NCBI GenBank assembly: GCA_034509735.1
Contig: JACGWO010000004.1
Coordinates: 13,249,395 to 13,313,394 of the forward strand
Length of the DNA: 64,000 nucleotides
Direction of reading: 5' to 3'
Origin: Sesamum alatum
Lineage: Eukaryota > Streptophyta > Magnoliopsida > Lamiales > Pedaliaceae
Made by a program: the position numbers and the translations under genes. Positions 44,391 to 56,093 of this stretch are shown here, in pieces. The notes under the pieces were generated by a model that saw only the letters and a program-made list of their open reading frames with translations, was not told the origin of the DNA and did no database searches. Position 1 is the stretch's first letter. The number at the start of each line of letters is the position of its first letter.

Positions 44391-45908
44391 AACCCTAGCA
44401 GTGTTTTTTCTTTTATTTTTTAATTATTTTCAGTTTTAATTTTGAATTTATTCTGAAAAATCGTTTTTGGTTCAATCATGCCTATTTTTCTAAAGACATT
44501 ATTTTAGGAGTAAAATAAATTGGATTTGGAATCCCGGGGTTATTTTACTTAGAATAATGAGGAAATATTTTCCTAAAACGAGAAAATAATATTACCAATA
44601 TTTGTGTTTTATTTTTCACACGTTGTGCACATATTCATTTATTATTTTGGATATTTATGATTGGAAATCATATGTTGTTGGTATATTGTAATTATATGAT
44701 TGGATCATGTGATTATGTGTGTTGGATGGAAATGGATGATCGCGAGCCCTAGACCGGATGTATGGTTTATTTTCTGTTGGGCCTGTGTGCCTCTTTTATT
44801 ACTTTCTCCTTCTGTCTTTCTAGTTGCCTTGGAATAATAAGGCATTCTAACCTCCCTCCTTATGTACTCCCCCGGGTTTTCGCTGGGGTTTCTATTTTTA
44901 ACATGTAATGAGAGTAGACTAGGAGTGAGGTTTCTATTTTTGTAATTGATGGAGAAGAAGGAAGGACCACATGGAGAGCCCAGACGGGAGGCCCCCTTGG
45001 AGTTTTCCATGAAGTGAAGAAAGAGAAAAAGAGACCAAGGCCCATCAGCATGATGATTGGGTTACTATTAATGTAATAGTATAGGACCAACCCTAGATTG
45101 ACCATAGATACACTGCGGGCTCAGTGGGTCGCATAGGATTCGGGCTCGTGATCATCCAACAGGGGCGTGCTAGGCTTTAATTTTTCATGTGGTTATGATG
45201 ATGGATGAATGGGTTGTTTATTTATCGTATAACTGTTGTGGATGGTTTTATTTACGCATTATGGATGTATGTGTAGATATTTATTTATTTGAGATCTCGG
45301 TCATTTCTTACTCCCACATTGGTTGGACCAATGTCAAAATATTAGACCCTAGACAAAGTGGACAAGAACTCTAGGAGTTTGTCCATGCCTTCCAATCCAT
45401 GGCATAGTGAGGAAGCTGCTTTGGGTCAATAGTGTGGTCTCACGAGTCGTGGCACGTTGTTGTACTTAAAGGAAGCTGCATTATGTCATGAACGAAAAGC
45501 GGGCTGCTGCTACCTGTCTCACGAGTCGTGGGGGTACCAGTGGGTCCGTGGCTCGATCGATTGGGTTGGGTCTAACGCCCAATTAACATGATTCGCTTGG
45601 AGTCCTCGGGATCATGTGGAAGGGTGAGGCAATAATCTTGGGAATCTCGTGGAACCGGAATGGTATGGAATACCTCCCACAGGATCTTTTCCATGCGAAT
45701 CGTAATAGCGGGGTATGGGAAAAATCGTTGTGGATCCCAAGCCCACTTGGAAAGGATTTCCCGAAAATCACGTTTGAGAGTACCGTATTTTTCGTATAAA
45801 TAGTGGGAGGATTAAATGACTAAAGTCCATGCATTTAATTATTTTATCAAACCACCGTCTTTTATTTTCTGCTGATCGCGCGCTGTTTTCTAAAATGTAG
45901 ATTTTAAA
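44391..45908 (+). other. E leader between GC block and gag
   Basis: Non-coding, co-linear with 12076-13614 of A. Palindrome boxes CACGAGTCGTG at 45441-45451 and 45520-45530 (79 bp apart). No gene is supported. Confidence 0.75.
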
Positions 45909-48900
45909 ATGTCTAAGAACCCACTTTCCACCATTCTTGAGACAAACAAATTCAATGGAACAAACTACAACGACTGGTTGCGCAATCTCAGGATAGTCCT
46001 AGATTACGAGAACCAAGGCTACGTCATGGACGAGCCTCTCCCTAGGACCATACCGGAAGGATCAACGCCAGAAGAACGTGAGACGTTCGGACTTGGCATA
46101 AGGATAACCGGAAGGTCCGTAGCATCATACTTGCTTCGATGACCAATGAGATTCAGAAGCAATATGAAAGGCTAGACGATGTCCCTTCCATTATGTCTCG
46201 CCTTAAGGATTGCTATGCAGTCCCGGACCGGCATACTAGGTATGTCGCGACCAAGGCGTTCTTTGGAAACTAAAATGACAGAAGGATCCTCTGTACAAGA
46301 GCACGGGGTTAAAATGCTTACCATGGTGGAAAAGCTCGAGGACCTAAAGGCAGGTCTCGATAATGAAACGTACATAAATGTGATCCTTCAGTCACTCCCA
46401 CCCTCCCTTTGACCAATTTATCGTCAACTACAACATGAACGCACTTGAGAAGGGCATTCATGAGTTGATCAATATGTTGGTGCAATACGAGGCAACGACT
46501 AAGAAGTCCACGCCTTCGGTATTGTTTGGAGGTGCTTCGACTTCTAATACGAAAGGCAAGGGTGCCGGACGTTCGAAGAAGAAGAAAGGGAAGGGAAAGG
46601 CCGTCAAAGCAGCTACGAACACTAAGAGTGTTCCCATTGCCAAAGAGGGAAAGGCAAAGGAAAGGGAAAGGTTGTCTCCAAGCAACAGTCAAAGGCATAT
46701 GACATATGTATCAACTGCCGTGAGAAAGGGCATTGGAAGAGAGAGTGCCCCAAACTCTTCTCGAACCAAGGTATATATGTGATTGAGGTTAATATGGTCA
46801 CTAGTTCTGCCTCTTGGGTATTAGATACCGGCTGTGGAGCTCACATTTGCAATAACTTGCAGGTGTTGAAAAGAAGCAGAAAACTGGGTAGCGGGACATG
46901 ATCCTGAAGCTTGGGAATGGCAAGGCCATCTCGGTAGAAGCAGTAGGATCCGCCACTCTAGTGATTAGTGATAGTATTAGCATAGATTTAGAGCAAGTTT
47001 ATTTTGTACCCACTATGATTAAAAACATCTTTTCCATTCCATTGTTGGACAATAGTGGTTATGAGTTTAGAATCAATAAAAATTGCTTTTATTTGATGAG
47101 GTGTGGAATTGCTCATCTACTTGGTACATTGCATAACGGACTCTATATCTTGCAACAAACGAATTTCGTCCTCAATACACAACACAAATGAAAATTAGAT
47201 AATAACGGGAATGCACGTCTGTGGCACGCTAGGCTAGGTCACATATCCCAAGATAGGATGAAAAGGTTGGTAGACTCAAAGAACCTAGAGGTTGGGGACT
47301 TGAGCGATCTACCAACTTGTGAGTCCTGTCTAAGAGGGAAAATGACCAAGAAGCCCTTTGTAGGACAAAGCAGGCTTGCCACAGGTCTGTTGGACTTGGT
47401 CCATACAGACGTATGTGGACCACTAAGGACGTAGGCCCGAGGTGGGTTCTCCTACTTCATAACCTTCACCGATGATCATTCGCGGTATGGTTATGTTTAC
47501 CTGATGAGGTACAAGTCTGAAGCTCTTGAGAGGTTTAAAGAATTCAGACTTGAAGTGGAGAACCAAACCAACTGCAAAATTAAAATCCTACGGTCGGACC
47601 GAGGCGGTGAATACCTTAGTACGGAGTTCCTAGATTATCTAAAAGAACATGGTATAATATCAGAATGGACACCTCCAGGAACACCACAGTTAAATGGTGT
47701 CTCTGAAAGGAGGAATCGAACCCTGTTGGACATGGTTCAGTCCATGATGAGTTTTACCAAATTGCCCTTATCATTTTGGGGCTATGCACTAGAGACGGCG
47801 GCCATATGAGATATGGCACGACAAGCCTGCATCCTACAACTACTTGAAAGTGTGGGGTAGCCCCGCATACGTCAAGAGGTTAGTGGGAGATAAGTTAGAA
47901 TCTAGGTCTAGCTTATGCAGGTTCGTTGGATACCCTAAAGAAACTGCGGGTTATTACTTTTATGACCCCTTGGAACAAAAGGTGTTTGTTTCAAGAAACG
48001 CAGTATTCTTGGAGCAAGGCTTCCCGGAGGATATCCAACCTGATGAGCTGATCCTTGAGGAATCAAGTGATGGAATCCAGCCATCAGAGGAGGCCGCGGA
48101 ACCCTCACTTAGAGGATTCAGGATAGACAACCGAAGGGCTGACCAACCTCGAGAAGTCCAACATGCTAGGCATGAAGGACAGCCTCAGGAACAGCCAGTC
48201 CCAGTTCCTGAACCACCGGCTCCGATACAGTCAGCACCCACAGTCACCACTAACGTTCCCGTTCTCCGTAGGTCCACTAGAGAGTCCAGACCTCCAGTGA
48301 GATATGGCTTTCTAGGTGCGACCGATCTTTTGGATAACGATCCTAAGACTTATGGAGAAGCAATGTCTGACATCGACTCCGGGAAATGGCTTGAGGCCAT
48401 GAAAGTCGAAATGGACTCCATGAGCGAGAACCAAGTTTGCAGTCTTGTAGATCCACCGAAAGGTGTTAAGCCAGTCGGCTGTAAGTGGGTCTACAAGCGC
48501 AAACTTGGCGTTGATGGAGAAGTCACAACCTTTAAGGCTAGGCTTGTAGCTAAGGGATACACTCAACGACCCGGGGTCGATTTTGAGGATACCTACTCGC
48601 CAGTAGCCATGGCTAAGTCCATTCGGATTCTGCTCGCCATAGCAGCATGGTATGACTATGAGATATGGCAGATGGACGTGAAAACGGCCTTCCTCAACGG
48701 TTTCGTTGAAGAAGAGATCTATATGGATCAGCCGCAGGGTTTCACGGTCACTGGAGAAGAGCAGAAAGTCTGTCGTCTCCAGATGTCCATCTATGGCCTC
48801 AAACAAGCCTCCCGAAGTTCGAACATTCGCTTTGATGAAGTAATACGGGGTTATGACTTCATCAAAAACGAATCCGACCCTTGTGTATACAAGAAGGTCA

Positions 48901-49914
48901 GTGGGAGCTCAATAGTGTTCCTAGTGCTTTATGTGGATGACATTCTACTCATTGGTAATGACGTTAGAATGTTAGGAAACACAAAAGCATGGCTGTCAAC
49001 CCAGTTTTCCATGAAGGACTTGGGTGAAGCCTCCTACATCCTAGGCATCCAGATTGTCAGGGACAGATCTAAAGGATGTTAGGACTCACCCAAAACTCGT
49101 ATATGGAGAAAGTCCTAAAGAGATATCGAATGGAGAACTCCAAACGAGGATTCCTTCCAATGAGGCATGGGATCAAGTTATCCAAGAAACAGTCCCTACA
49201 GACTGATGAGGAACTTGAAAGGATGAAGGTCATCCCTATGCTTCTGCCGTAGGTAGCATACAATATGCGGTCCACTGCACTAGGCCAGACATTGCGTACG
49301 CTTTGAGCGTGACAAGCAGATATCAGTCCTGCGCAGGAGAAGCACATTAGAATGTTGTTAAGGGCATCCTTAAGTACCTAAGGAGGACTAAGGAGATGTT
49401 CTTAGTCTATGGCAATGGAGAACTAATTCTGGAAGGCTTTAGCAATGCTAGCTTCCAGTCTTATGACGATGATGCCAAGTGTCAATCGGGGTACGTATTC
49501 AAACTCAATGGAGGAGTAGTAGCTTGGAAAAGTTCCAAGCAAGCAACCATTGCTGACTCCACCACAGAGGCTGAATACATAGCAGCTTCAGAAGCTGCTA
49601 AGGAAGCGGTTTGGATGAGAAACTACATCTAAGAGTTGGGTGTGGTGCCTAGCATCGCCGAGCCCGTTGTCATCTTCTGTGATAACAACGGAGCAATAGC
49701 GCAAGCAAAGGAACCGAGATCTCATCACCGTTCCAAACACATTCTTAGACGCTACCATCTTCTTAGAGAAATGGTAGGAAGAGGTGACGTCCGGATGGAT
49801 CGAGTCAACTCGGCAGACAACACAGCAGACCCGCTGACAAAGCCTATGTCGCAGAGCGCTCATACGCAATATCTTGAGAAGATGGGGATTAAGCATATGG
49901 GCAATTGGCTTTAA
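45909..49914 (+). pseudogene. E gag-pol (multiply disrupted)
   Basis: Same gene as A, clearly recognisable from ATG 45909 to TAA 49914. Lesions relative to A: one-base loss near 46089; one-base gains near 46266 and 46405; one-base loss near 46648 at the gag-pol joint; one-base loss near 46893; TGA 47189-47191; TAG 47432-47434; a 44-bp deletion near 47803 in integrase joined at GCC; one-base losses near 49073 and 49231; TAG 49348-49350; TAA 49630-49632. The longest remaining frame, 47844-49082 (412 aa), holds the integrase C-terminus and RT with YVDD. RNase H remains in 49396-49914. No product can be full length. Confidence 0.92.
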
Positions 49915-49930
49915 AGGTCAAGTGGGAGAT

Positions 49931-51459
49931 TGTAAGAATAGGTGACCTTGTAAGCCAATTTTTCCAGGAATATGTAACCTATGTCTAGACAATTCTTTGG
50001 TATTTGATAAAACATTTATGAATAAAGAAGTGAAAATTCATATGGCAATACTTTATTTACGTTCACTTATCTGCATTTACATTTCTGTTCACTACGCAAA
50101 CAAAGCCCACGGACTGAGAAACGATTTCAGGGACTGGGACTACGGTTGGAGGTAGGTCCATGAAATCAGTCTTACCGAATCAGTCCGGAAATCTCCAAGT
50201 CAAGGAATCCCGAAAATGGGTACCGAGATTCCCTTTGAGACTTGCACTAAGCATCTGCTGTCGTATTTCATCGACGGGTGACGAAGGTCGTCTAAGCAGT
50301 GTTAGTGGGTCAGCATGCTAGGAAGCAGCTGACTGAGGTGACTCGCGGGAACCGTCTTACGGAGGACCTTGAGTATGGTCAGCAAGGTATGACGTGTATT
50401 CCCGGTTCCAACAGTACAGGCCAAGTCCTTTGACTTGAGGAACTGCTGAGTTTACCTGTGCATCAGGTCTGTATCTTAGATATGGTGAGAGATTGCCAAA
50501 ATACTCTTGAGTAGCCATAAGCCATGTCTAGTGCAGCTCGGGTGTACAAAGTGACAGTAGTTTCCAAGAAAGGATCTGTCTCCTGTCAAAAGGTATTGAC
50601 AGTTGAGTCTCATGTATGCTCTGTGTCTTGTCCCTGAAATCTGTGACCACAGTAACTGAACAGAAGGGAAAGGTTTCCCTTGCGGCGTTTAGTAAGGACA
50701 GACCGACACTTAGGTCCAAAATGGGTACCTGCATTTTTCGTGCCCTAGACCCTAAGTGATGAGACCGAAGATAGAAGGACAAGTGTACTGTTAGAGCCTA
50801 AATGTTCATTCCCCGAATATTTCACCTAGTCTCTAGTGCCATGGACCGTTGCTAGATGGCCACCCATGGTAACAGGCGGATTCTAGGAATCCGACCAAGT
50901 CTAGCTGAATGGTGAACCTAAAGAGTCACACACTATCCACACACACACTTAGTATTTAATTTAGAATTAAATATTGGAGTAAAGGAATGATTAAATTAGA
51001 TTTAATCGGGTCCTATATTTTCTTGGAAAAATTAATTCCTTCTATTTGATAAAGGAGATTAAATTAATAAATAGAATTTATTAAAGGGTTGAATTTAATG
51101 GGCTTAAAATAAATAATAATATTTATTTATTATATTATATTTATTCTTTTAGCCTTTTGGAATATTTAATGGGATTTAAATATTCCATTAAATTAAAATC
51201 AACGGTTGAGATGGAAAGGGGAGATGGAAGGCTAGGATTCGTTTGACTAGGTCAAACACTAGTTTGACTAGGACTTTGACTAGGTCAAAATCCTAGTCAA
51301 ATTAGAGTTCTTAGAGTTGGAGTTTAAAGAGGATTAAACTCCTCCTCTATATAAACCTCTAGCTTCCAACAATTGAAGGATGATGAAATTTCAACACACA
51401 CACAACACACACTAGTCTCTCTCCCTCTTACCTCTCGTCCGCCCCCCCTTTCTCTACAA
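49931..51459 (+). repeat. E 3' LTR, truncated
   Basis: Begins TGTAAGAATAGGTGACC right after the polypurine tract. It runs through the core block (50822-50870), TTGAC cluster (51240-51300), TATA (51347-51356) and the CT-rich tract, and stops at about 51459 (CTCTACAAC). The final part of the LTR, over 400 bp, is missing and GC-rich leader sequence follows. Confidence 0.88.
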
Positions 51460-51557
51460 CACACGCGCGTGCAAGCAGGGGGCCTACGCGCGCGCGCCCG
51501 GCCAGGCAGCGCCTGCGCGCGCGCAAGGGCGACAGGCTGAGCCTGCTGCCCTGTTCC
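51460..51557 (+). repeat. Displaced GC-rich leader fragment at rearrangement junction
   Basis: Matches plus-oriented leader GC blocks (compare 44287-44345 in E for GGCAGCGCCTGCGCGCGCGC and CAGGCTGAGCCT). It sits between a plus LTR and a minus LTR, so it belongs to neither in its present place. A 13-bp tandem duplication AACGGTATTGATT (51558-51570, 51571-51583) marks the right junction. Confidence 0.75.
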
Positions 51558-53133
51558 AACGGTATTGATTAACGGTATTGATTCATCAATGTTCTAGTGT
51601 TCCAAGAACAAAAGAACAAGAAAATATATTTCTTGTAGAGAAACGGGGGGGCGGACGAGAGGTAAGAGGGAGAGAGATGAGTGTGTGTTGTGTGTGTGAT
51701 TTCAAGAATCATCGTCCTTCAATTGTTGGAAGCTAGAGGTTTATATAGAGGAGGAGTTTAATCCTCTTTAAACTCCAACTCTAAGAACTCTAATTTGACT
51801 AGGATTTTGACCTAGTCAAAGTCAAAGTCCTAGTCAAACTAGTGTTTGACCTAGTCAAACCAATCCTAGCCTTCCATCTCAACCGTTGATTTTAATTTAA
51901 TAGAATATTTAAATTCCATTAAATATTCCAAAAGACCAAATAAATATAATAAATAAATATTAATATTTATTCTAAGCCCATTAAATCAATTCCCTTAGTA
52001 AATTCAATTTATTAATTTAATTCCCTTTATCAAATAGAAGGAATTAATTTCTCCAAGAAAATATAGGACCCGATTAAATTTAATTTAATCATTGCTTTAC
52101 TCCAATATTTAATTCCAAATTAAATACTTAAGTGTGTGTGGATAGCGTGTAACTCTTTAGGTTCACCTTTCAGCTAGACTTGGTCGGATTCCTAGAATCC
52201 GCCCGTTACCATGGGTGGCCATCTAGCAACGGTCCATGGCACTAGAGACTAGGTGAAGTAATCGGGGATGAACATTTAGACCCTAACAGTACACTTGTCC
52301 TTCTGTCTTCGGTCTCATCACTTAGAGTCTAGGGCACGGAAAATGCAGGTACCCATTTTGGACCTAAGTGTCGGTCTGTCCTTACTAAACGCCGCAAGGG
52401 AAACCTTCCCTTCTGTTCAGTTACTGTGGCCACAGATTTTAGGGACAAGACACAGAGCATACATGAGACTCAACTGTCAATACCTTTTGACCGGAGACAG
52501 ATCCTTTCTTGGAAACTACTGTCACTCTGTACACCCGAGCTGCACTAGACATGGCTTATGACTACTCAAGAGTATTTTTGGCAATCTCTCACCATATCTA
52601 AGATACAGACCTGATGCACAGGTAAACTCAGCAGTTCCTCAAGTCTAATGACTTGACCTGTACCGTTGGAACCGAAAATACGTCACACCTTGCAGACCAT
52701 ACTCAAGGTCCTCCGTAAGACGGTTCCCGCGAGTCACCTCAGTCAGCTGCTTCCTAGCATGCTGACCCACTAACACTGCTTAGATGACCTTCGTCACCCG
52801 TCGATGAAATACGACAGCAGATGCTTAGTGCAAGTCATAAAAGGAATTCCGGTATCCATTTTCGGGATTCCTTGACTTAGAGATTTCCGGACTGATTTCA
52901 TGGACCTACCTCCAAGCGTAGTCCCAATCCCCGAAATCGATTCTCAGTCCGTGGGCTTTGTTTGCGTAGTGAACAGATATGTAAAAAGCAGATATAAGTG
53001 AACGTAAACAAAGTATTGCCATATGAACTTTTCACTTCTTTATTCATATATGTTTTATCAAACACCTGAAATTGTCTAGACATAGGTTACATATTCCTGC
53101 CAAAATTGGCTTACATGGTCACCTATTCTAACA
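51558..53133 (-). repeat. B 5' LTR, partial
   Basis: Minus-oriented A-type LTR lacking its downstream (U5) end. It shares diagnostic variants with 8312-9370 and 19679-20578, such as GTAATCGGGG-type and CTTAGAGTCTAGGG readings, that solo LTR I lacks. The end at 53133 is followed by ATTAC, the TSD of B. TATA-like site at 51740-51749. Confidence 0.82.
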
Positions 53134-53138
53134 ATTAC

Positions 53139-54886
53139 ATGCAATGGGCCTTGTAAGTCCTCTTCATCTTCTTGGGCTCTCCATCGTAGGCCTACACCGG
53201 GCTTCTTCTCCATAGATCCTCCGTGGGCCACCGATGGCCTCCTCCATGGACCTCCAACACTTTGGGCTTGTTTTCTCTTTCAGCTTTTATTTACAAAAAT
53301 AAAACCTCACCACTAATTCTATTCTCATTACATCATAAAAATAAGTAACCCCAATCAACAGTTGGGGGGAGTACATTAGGAGGGAGAGAGAAAGCCTTAT
53401 AATTCCAAGGCAACTAGAAAAGAGAGAGAGGAAAAAGATGCATAGAGGCACACAGGCCACAACCCAACAAATGAATATAAATAAACCATACATGCGGTCT
53501 AGGAGCTTTGTGATCATCCTTCGTCAATTCAATTAACACAAATAGCACAAATACATATATCACGTAAAACATGCTATTCAAACATCCATTATATCCCATA
53601 CCAAAAAATAAATGCAGAAACAATATGTAAAATATTCACACCAAACATTGGATAATGGTGCAACCTATGTACAACGATTTTTTGTTGGACAATCCTTTTC
53701 CATAATTAACAAGGAAATATCAATTCGAGGAAATATAAGATCTCAACCAAAATTAAAATGCCAAATTTAATTAGTTCAGAAAAATTCCCAGAATAATACA
53801 GAAAAATGAAATTTTCTTAAAATGCACGAAAATAACGAAAACCCGACGCGTAGGACGCGTGCCTGCACGCGCACGGGCCCTTGCCCGCGCGCGCAGGTGC
53901 TGTCACGCACAACTGCTACGCAGCAGCGCGCACGCAGGTGCAGTGCACACGCCTTCGCGCACAGGCCCACGCCCCCCAGCGCGCAAGCGCACACCTACTA
54001 CCTGCGGTGCAGCCTCCCTACCGGCTGCCACCGTTTTTTCATGTTTAAATGGTTTCTTGCAATTAATTTTCTGAAATACAAAGACCATCAGTTCAAGAAT
54101 ATGCCCATATATTCAAGAATCCCAAAATCCAACATTTGTGCAATATTAATACATGTCAAGATCTACTCATGCTCTAGCCATAAAATAACCATGATGTCCA
54201 ACATCATATAACGCAGAAATTATTGCGAAATTTCACACTTGAATTTTGATCATTGGTGCAACCATTGCAAGAATTAAATCTAGTTAGGAAACCCTTTTCT
54301 CATCAACAAAGCAACATTTATTTTAGGAAATTTTAAATCTCCAAAAATAAATATTCCAAGTCAATGGGTTCAGAAAAATGCAGAAAATATCATAAAAATA
54401 ATTCATAAAAAAACAGTTTTAAAAAATGAGCCAAAAATGGGAGAGAAACGAAAAATGGAACAGCCAGCTGGCAAGGCGTGGGCGCCCAGAGGCGCGTGCG
54501 TCTAGCGCACATAGCGCGTGCGTCCAGTGGAGACGGCCTAGCCTGCCGTGCGAGCGTGCGTACGTGCGCGTGGCTGGCACAGCGCGCGCGCTGGCCGGGT
54601 GCGCGCAGGCCCCTGCCTGCACGCGCGCCCGGCCGCGCCCCAGTGTTGCTGTTGTCGGATCGCTGTTTTTCACTCTTTTTTGATTTTTTCATGCAATTTT
54701 CTGAACCACAAGATAAATTCGACCTAAGAAACATGTACAAAAATATTCAAGATATCCGAGATCCAACATCCCATGCAAAATTAAACGCAAATCAAGATCT
54801 ACGCTAAACATGCTTCAAACATAAATTAAAACACGTTGATCATGCTTAAACGCACATAGCATATAGAATTCTAGGCCTATACACCA
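53139..54886 (-). other. G leader, PBS-proximal part
   Basis: Continues 8311 without loss when B is removed. Co-linear with D 38191-39787 but with two GC-rich blocks (53843-54030 and 54470-54660), where D keeps one. CG dinucleotides are partly converted to TG/CA, as expected for age. No gene is supported. Confidence 0.75.
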
Positions 54887-54904
54887 AACCGGGCTCTGAT
54901 ACCA
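54887..54904 (-). promoter_or_regulatory. PBS for initiator tRNA-Met (G)
   Basis: Reverse complement TGGTATCAGAGCCCGGTT, one base before the 5' LTR start at 54906. Confidence 0.88.
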
Positions 54905-54905
54905 C

Positions 54906-55277
54906 TTAAACATTTAGTGGATCGGCTCGGGAGATGAACGCGAATACCGGAAGCGCGAAAGATTGCATAATAAAAATTACGAAGAATAATTAAATGGAAT
55001 TTAAAGCATGCATTACATACATAACCGAATCAAGGGGTGTGCCCTTGATTCTCCCAGGTGTTCGGTGTATCTCATATTCAATAAAACACAACATGGAGGC
55101 CATAGAATTTGAACCAAAAATCATAATTAAAGAGAACCTACCCGATTGTAGTTTTGTCTTCGTTTGGCTACATGAATTGGTCCCCGTTTTGCACCAAGAT
55201 CTCGAAGAAGAGACCCTTTAAATCATCTCACTCGCTACACCGGAAAGCAACGAACCCTTGTGCTAGCAAAAAATTAT
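54906..55277 (-). repeat. G 5' LTR, first 372 bp (rest beyond H)
   Basis: D-type LTR end (terminus mutated to ..TGTTTAA on the minus strand), about 10% different from 2262-2635. It stops within the GTGCTAGCAA.. segment where H begins at 55278. The bases ATTAT (55273-55277) are the predicted TSD of H. Confidence 0.85.
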
Positions 55278-56093
55278 TGTTAGAATAGGTGACCAGAAAG
55301 CCAATAGGTTTGGCGATTTGTAACCTATCTGACAACTTGATGTAAATGTAATATTATTATGTGATGAATAAGATGAGTATTCGTCACCAATGGTACCTTC
55401 TTTGTTGCGCTCATCTTACATTTGTTAAAACGGTGTTTAACTTATATCGCAACAAAGCCCACAGACCATGGATAACAACTCGTGCAATTGGGCCACGCAT
55501 TGGATGGTGGTCATGAAACCAACTGAATAAGATTAGGGTCTGAAACATTCCAAGTCGAGGACCTCGAGACAGGGCATCGAGAGTCCTATTGAGACTTGCG
55601 TCAAGAGTCGTGTTCATTGGATGAGTGTCGTGTTTCATCGGCGACAGGCGTGGGATGCCTACACGATCTTGATGGGTTGGTCGACTGGGGTCAAGCCGAC
55701 TGGACTGACTCACGGGGATCATCATATGGAAGCCTTGGAGGCTTGATCGGTATGATTGGTTTTCCCCGGTTCTGATAGTACGGGAGTAATCCTCAGACTT
55801 GAGGGATCATGACAGTCGCGTGCACAGGACGGTTGTATCTTGGATCTAGCGAGAGGTAATCATTCTGTAAGATGATTATCATAAGCCTTGTCCAATGCAG
55901 TCAGAATGTGTAGCGAGGACGGTGGATTCCAACAAGAGGATCCGTCCCTGTCAGTATGTGACAGAGGTATCTCCTATGCACTCGGAGACACGTTCATGCT
56001 GTTTGAAGCTGTGGCCACAGTGGTTTGTCGAATAGGGAATGGTTTCCTGTGTCGACGCAATGAAGCATACGTGGTCTCGAGTATTAAGCATAG
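55278..56093 (+). repeat. H 5' LTR, first part
   Basis: C-type LTR in plus orientation up to the TSD CATAG (56089-56093) of solo LTR I. It matches the reverse complement of 22260-23070 of C. Confidence 0.88.

Larger units (their letters stand above)
31681..51459 (+). mobile_element. Element E: A-type copia element, both outer ends lost, split by D
   Basis: Plus strand. The 5' LTR lacks its first 200 or so bases (31681-31922 then 42135-43680). PBS 43682-43699, leader 43700-45908, gag-pol 45909-49914, polypurine tract 49915-49930, 3' LTR 49931-51459 lacking its last few hundred bases. No TSD remains. The two LTRs differ by about 2% by eye. Gag-pol has about ten disabling lesions. It lies between B pol and B's 5' LTR, so it was presumably inserted in B, then both junctions were rearranged. 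Confidence 0.85.
8312..53133 (-). mobile_element. Element B: A-type copia element spanning 45 kb because of nested insertions
   Basis: Its two ends are minus-oriented A-type LTRs. The left end 8312 (TGAAAGAAATCG) is preceded by ATTAC (8307-8311). The right end 53133 (..TATTCTAACA) is followed by ATTAC (53134-53138). The outer flanks join into continuous G leader (compare D near 38186-38200). B's own sequence is 8312-9370 plus 19679-20578 (3' LTR), 20579-20840 plus 30740-31680 (pol end) and 51558-53133 (partial 5' LTR). B's gag, its remaining pol, leader, PBS and part of the 5' LTR are missing, lost in rearrangement with E. The LTRs differ by about 3-4% by eye and share variants that separate them from solo LTR I. 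Confidence 0.8.
2262..55277 (-). mobile_element. Element G: old D-type copia element, split by B; 5' LTR interrupted by H
   Basis: Pieces: 3' LTR 2262-4371, fossil gag-pol 4372-7484, leader 7485-8311 continued at 53139-54886, PBS 54887-54904, and the beginning of the 5' LTR 54906-55277. B (with A, C, E and D inside) occupies 8312-53133. H is inserted at 55278 and the remainder of the LTR lies beyond the window. The 3' LTR and the 372-bp piece of 5' LTR differ at roughly 10% of sites by eye, making G the oldest datable element here. It entered J pol; the predicted TSD is TCTTC (2257-2261), but the partner copy is off-window. It is co-linear with D over its whole internal region. Confidence 0.85.
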
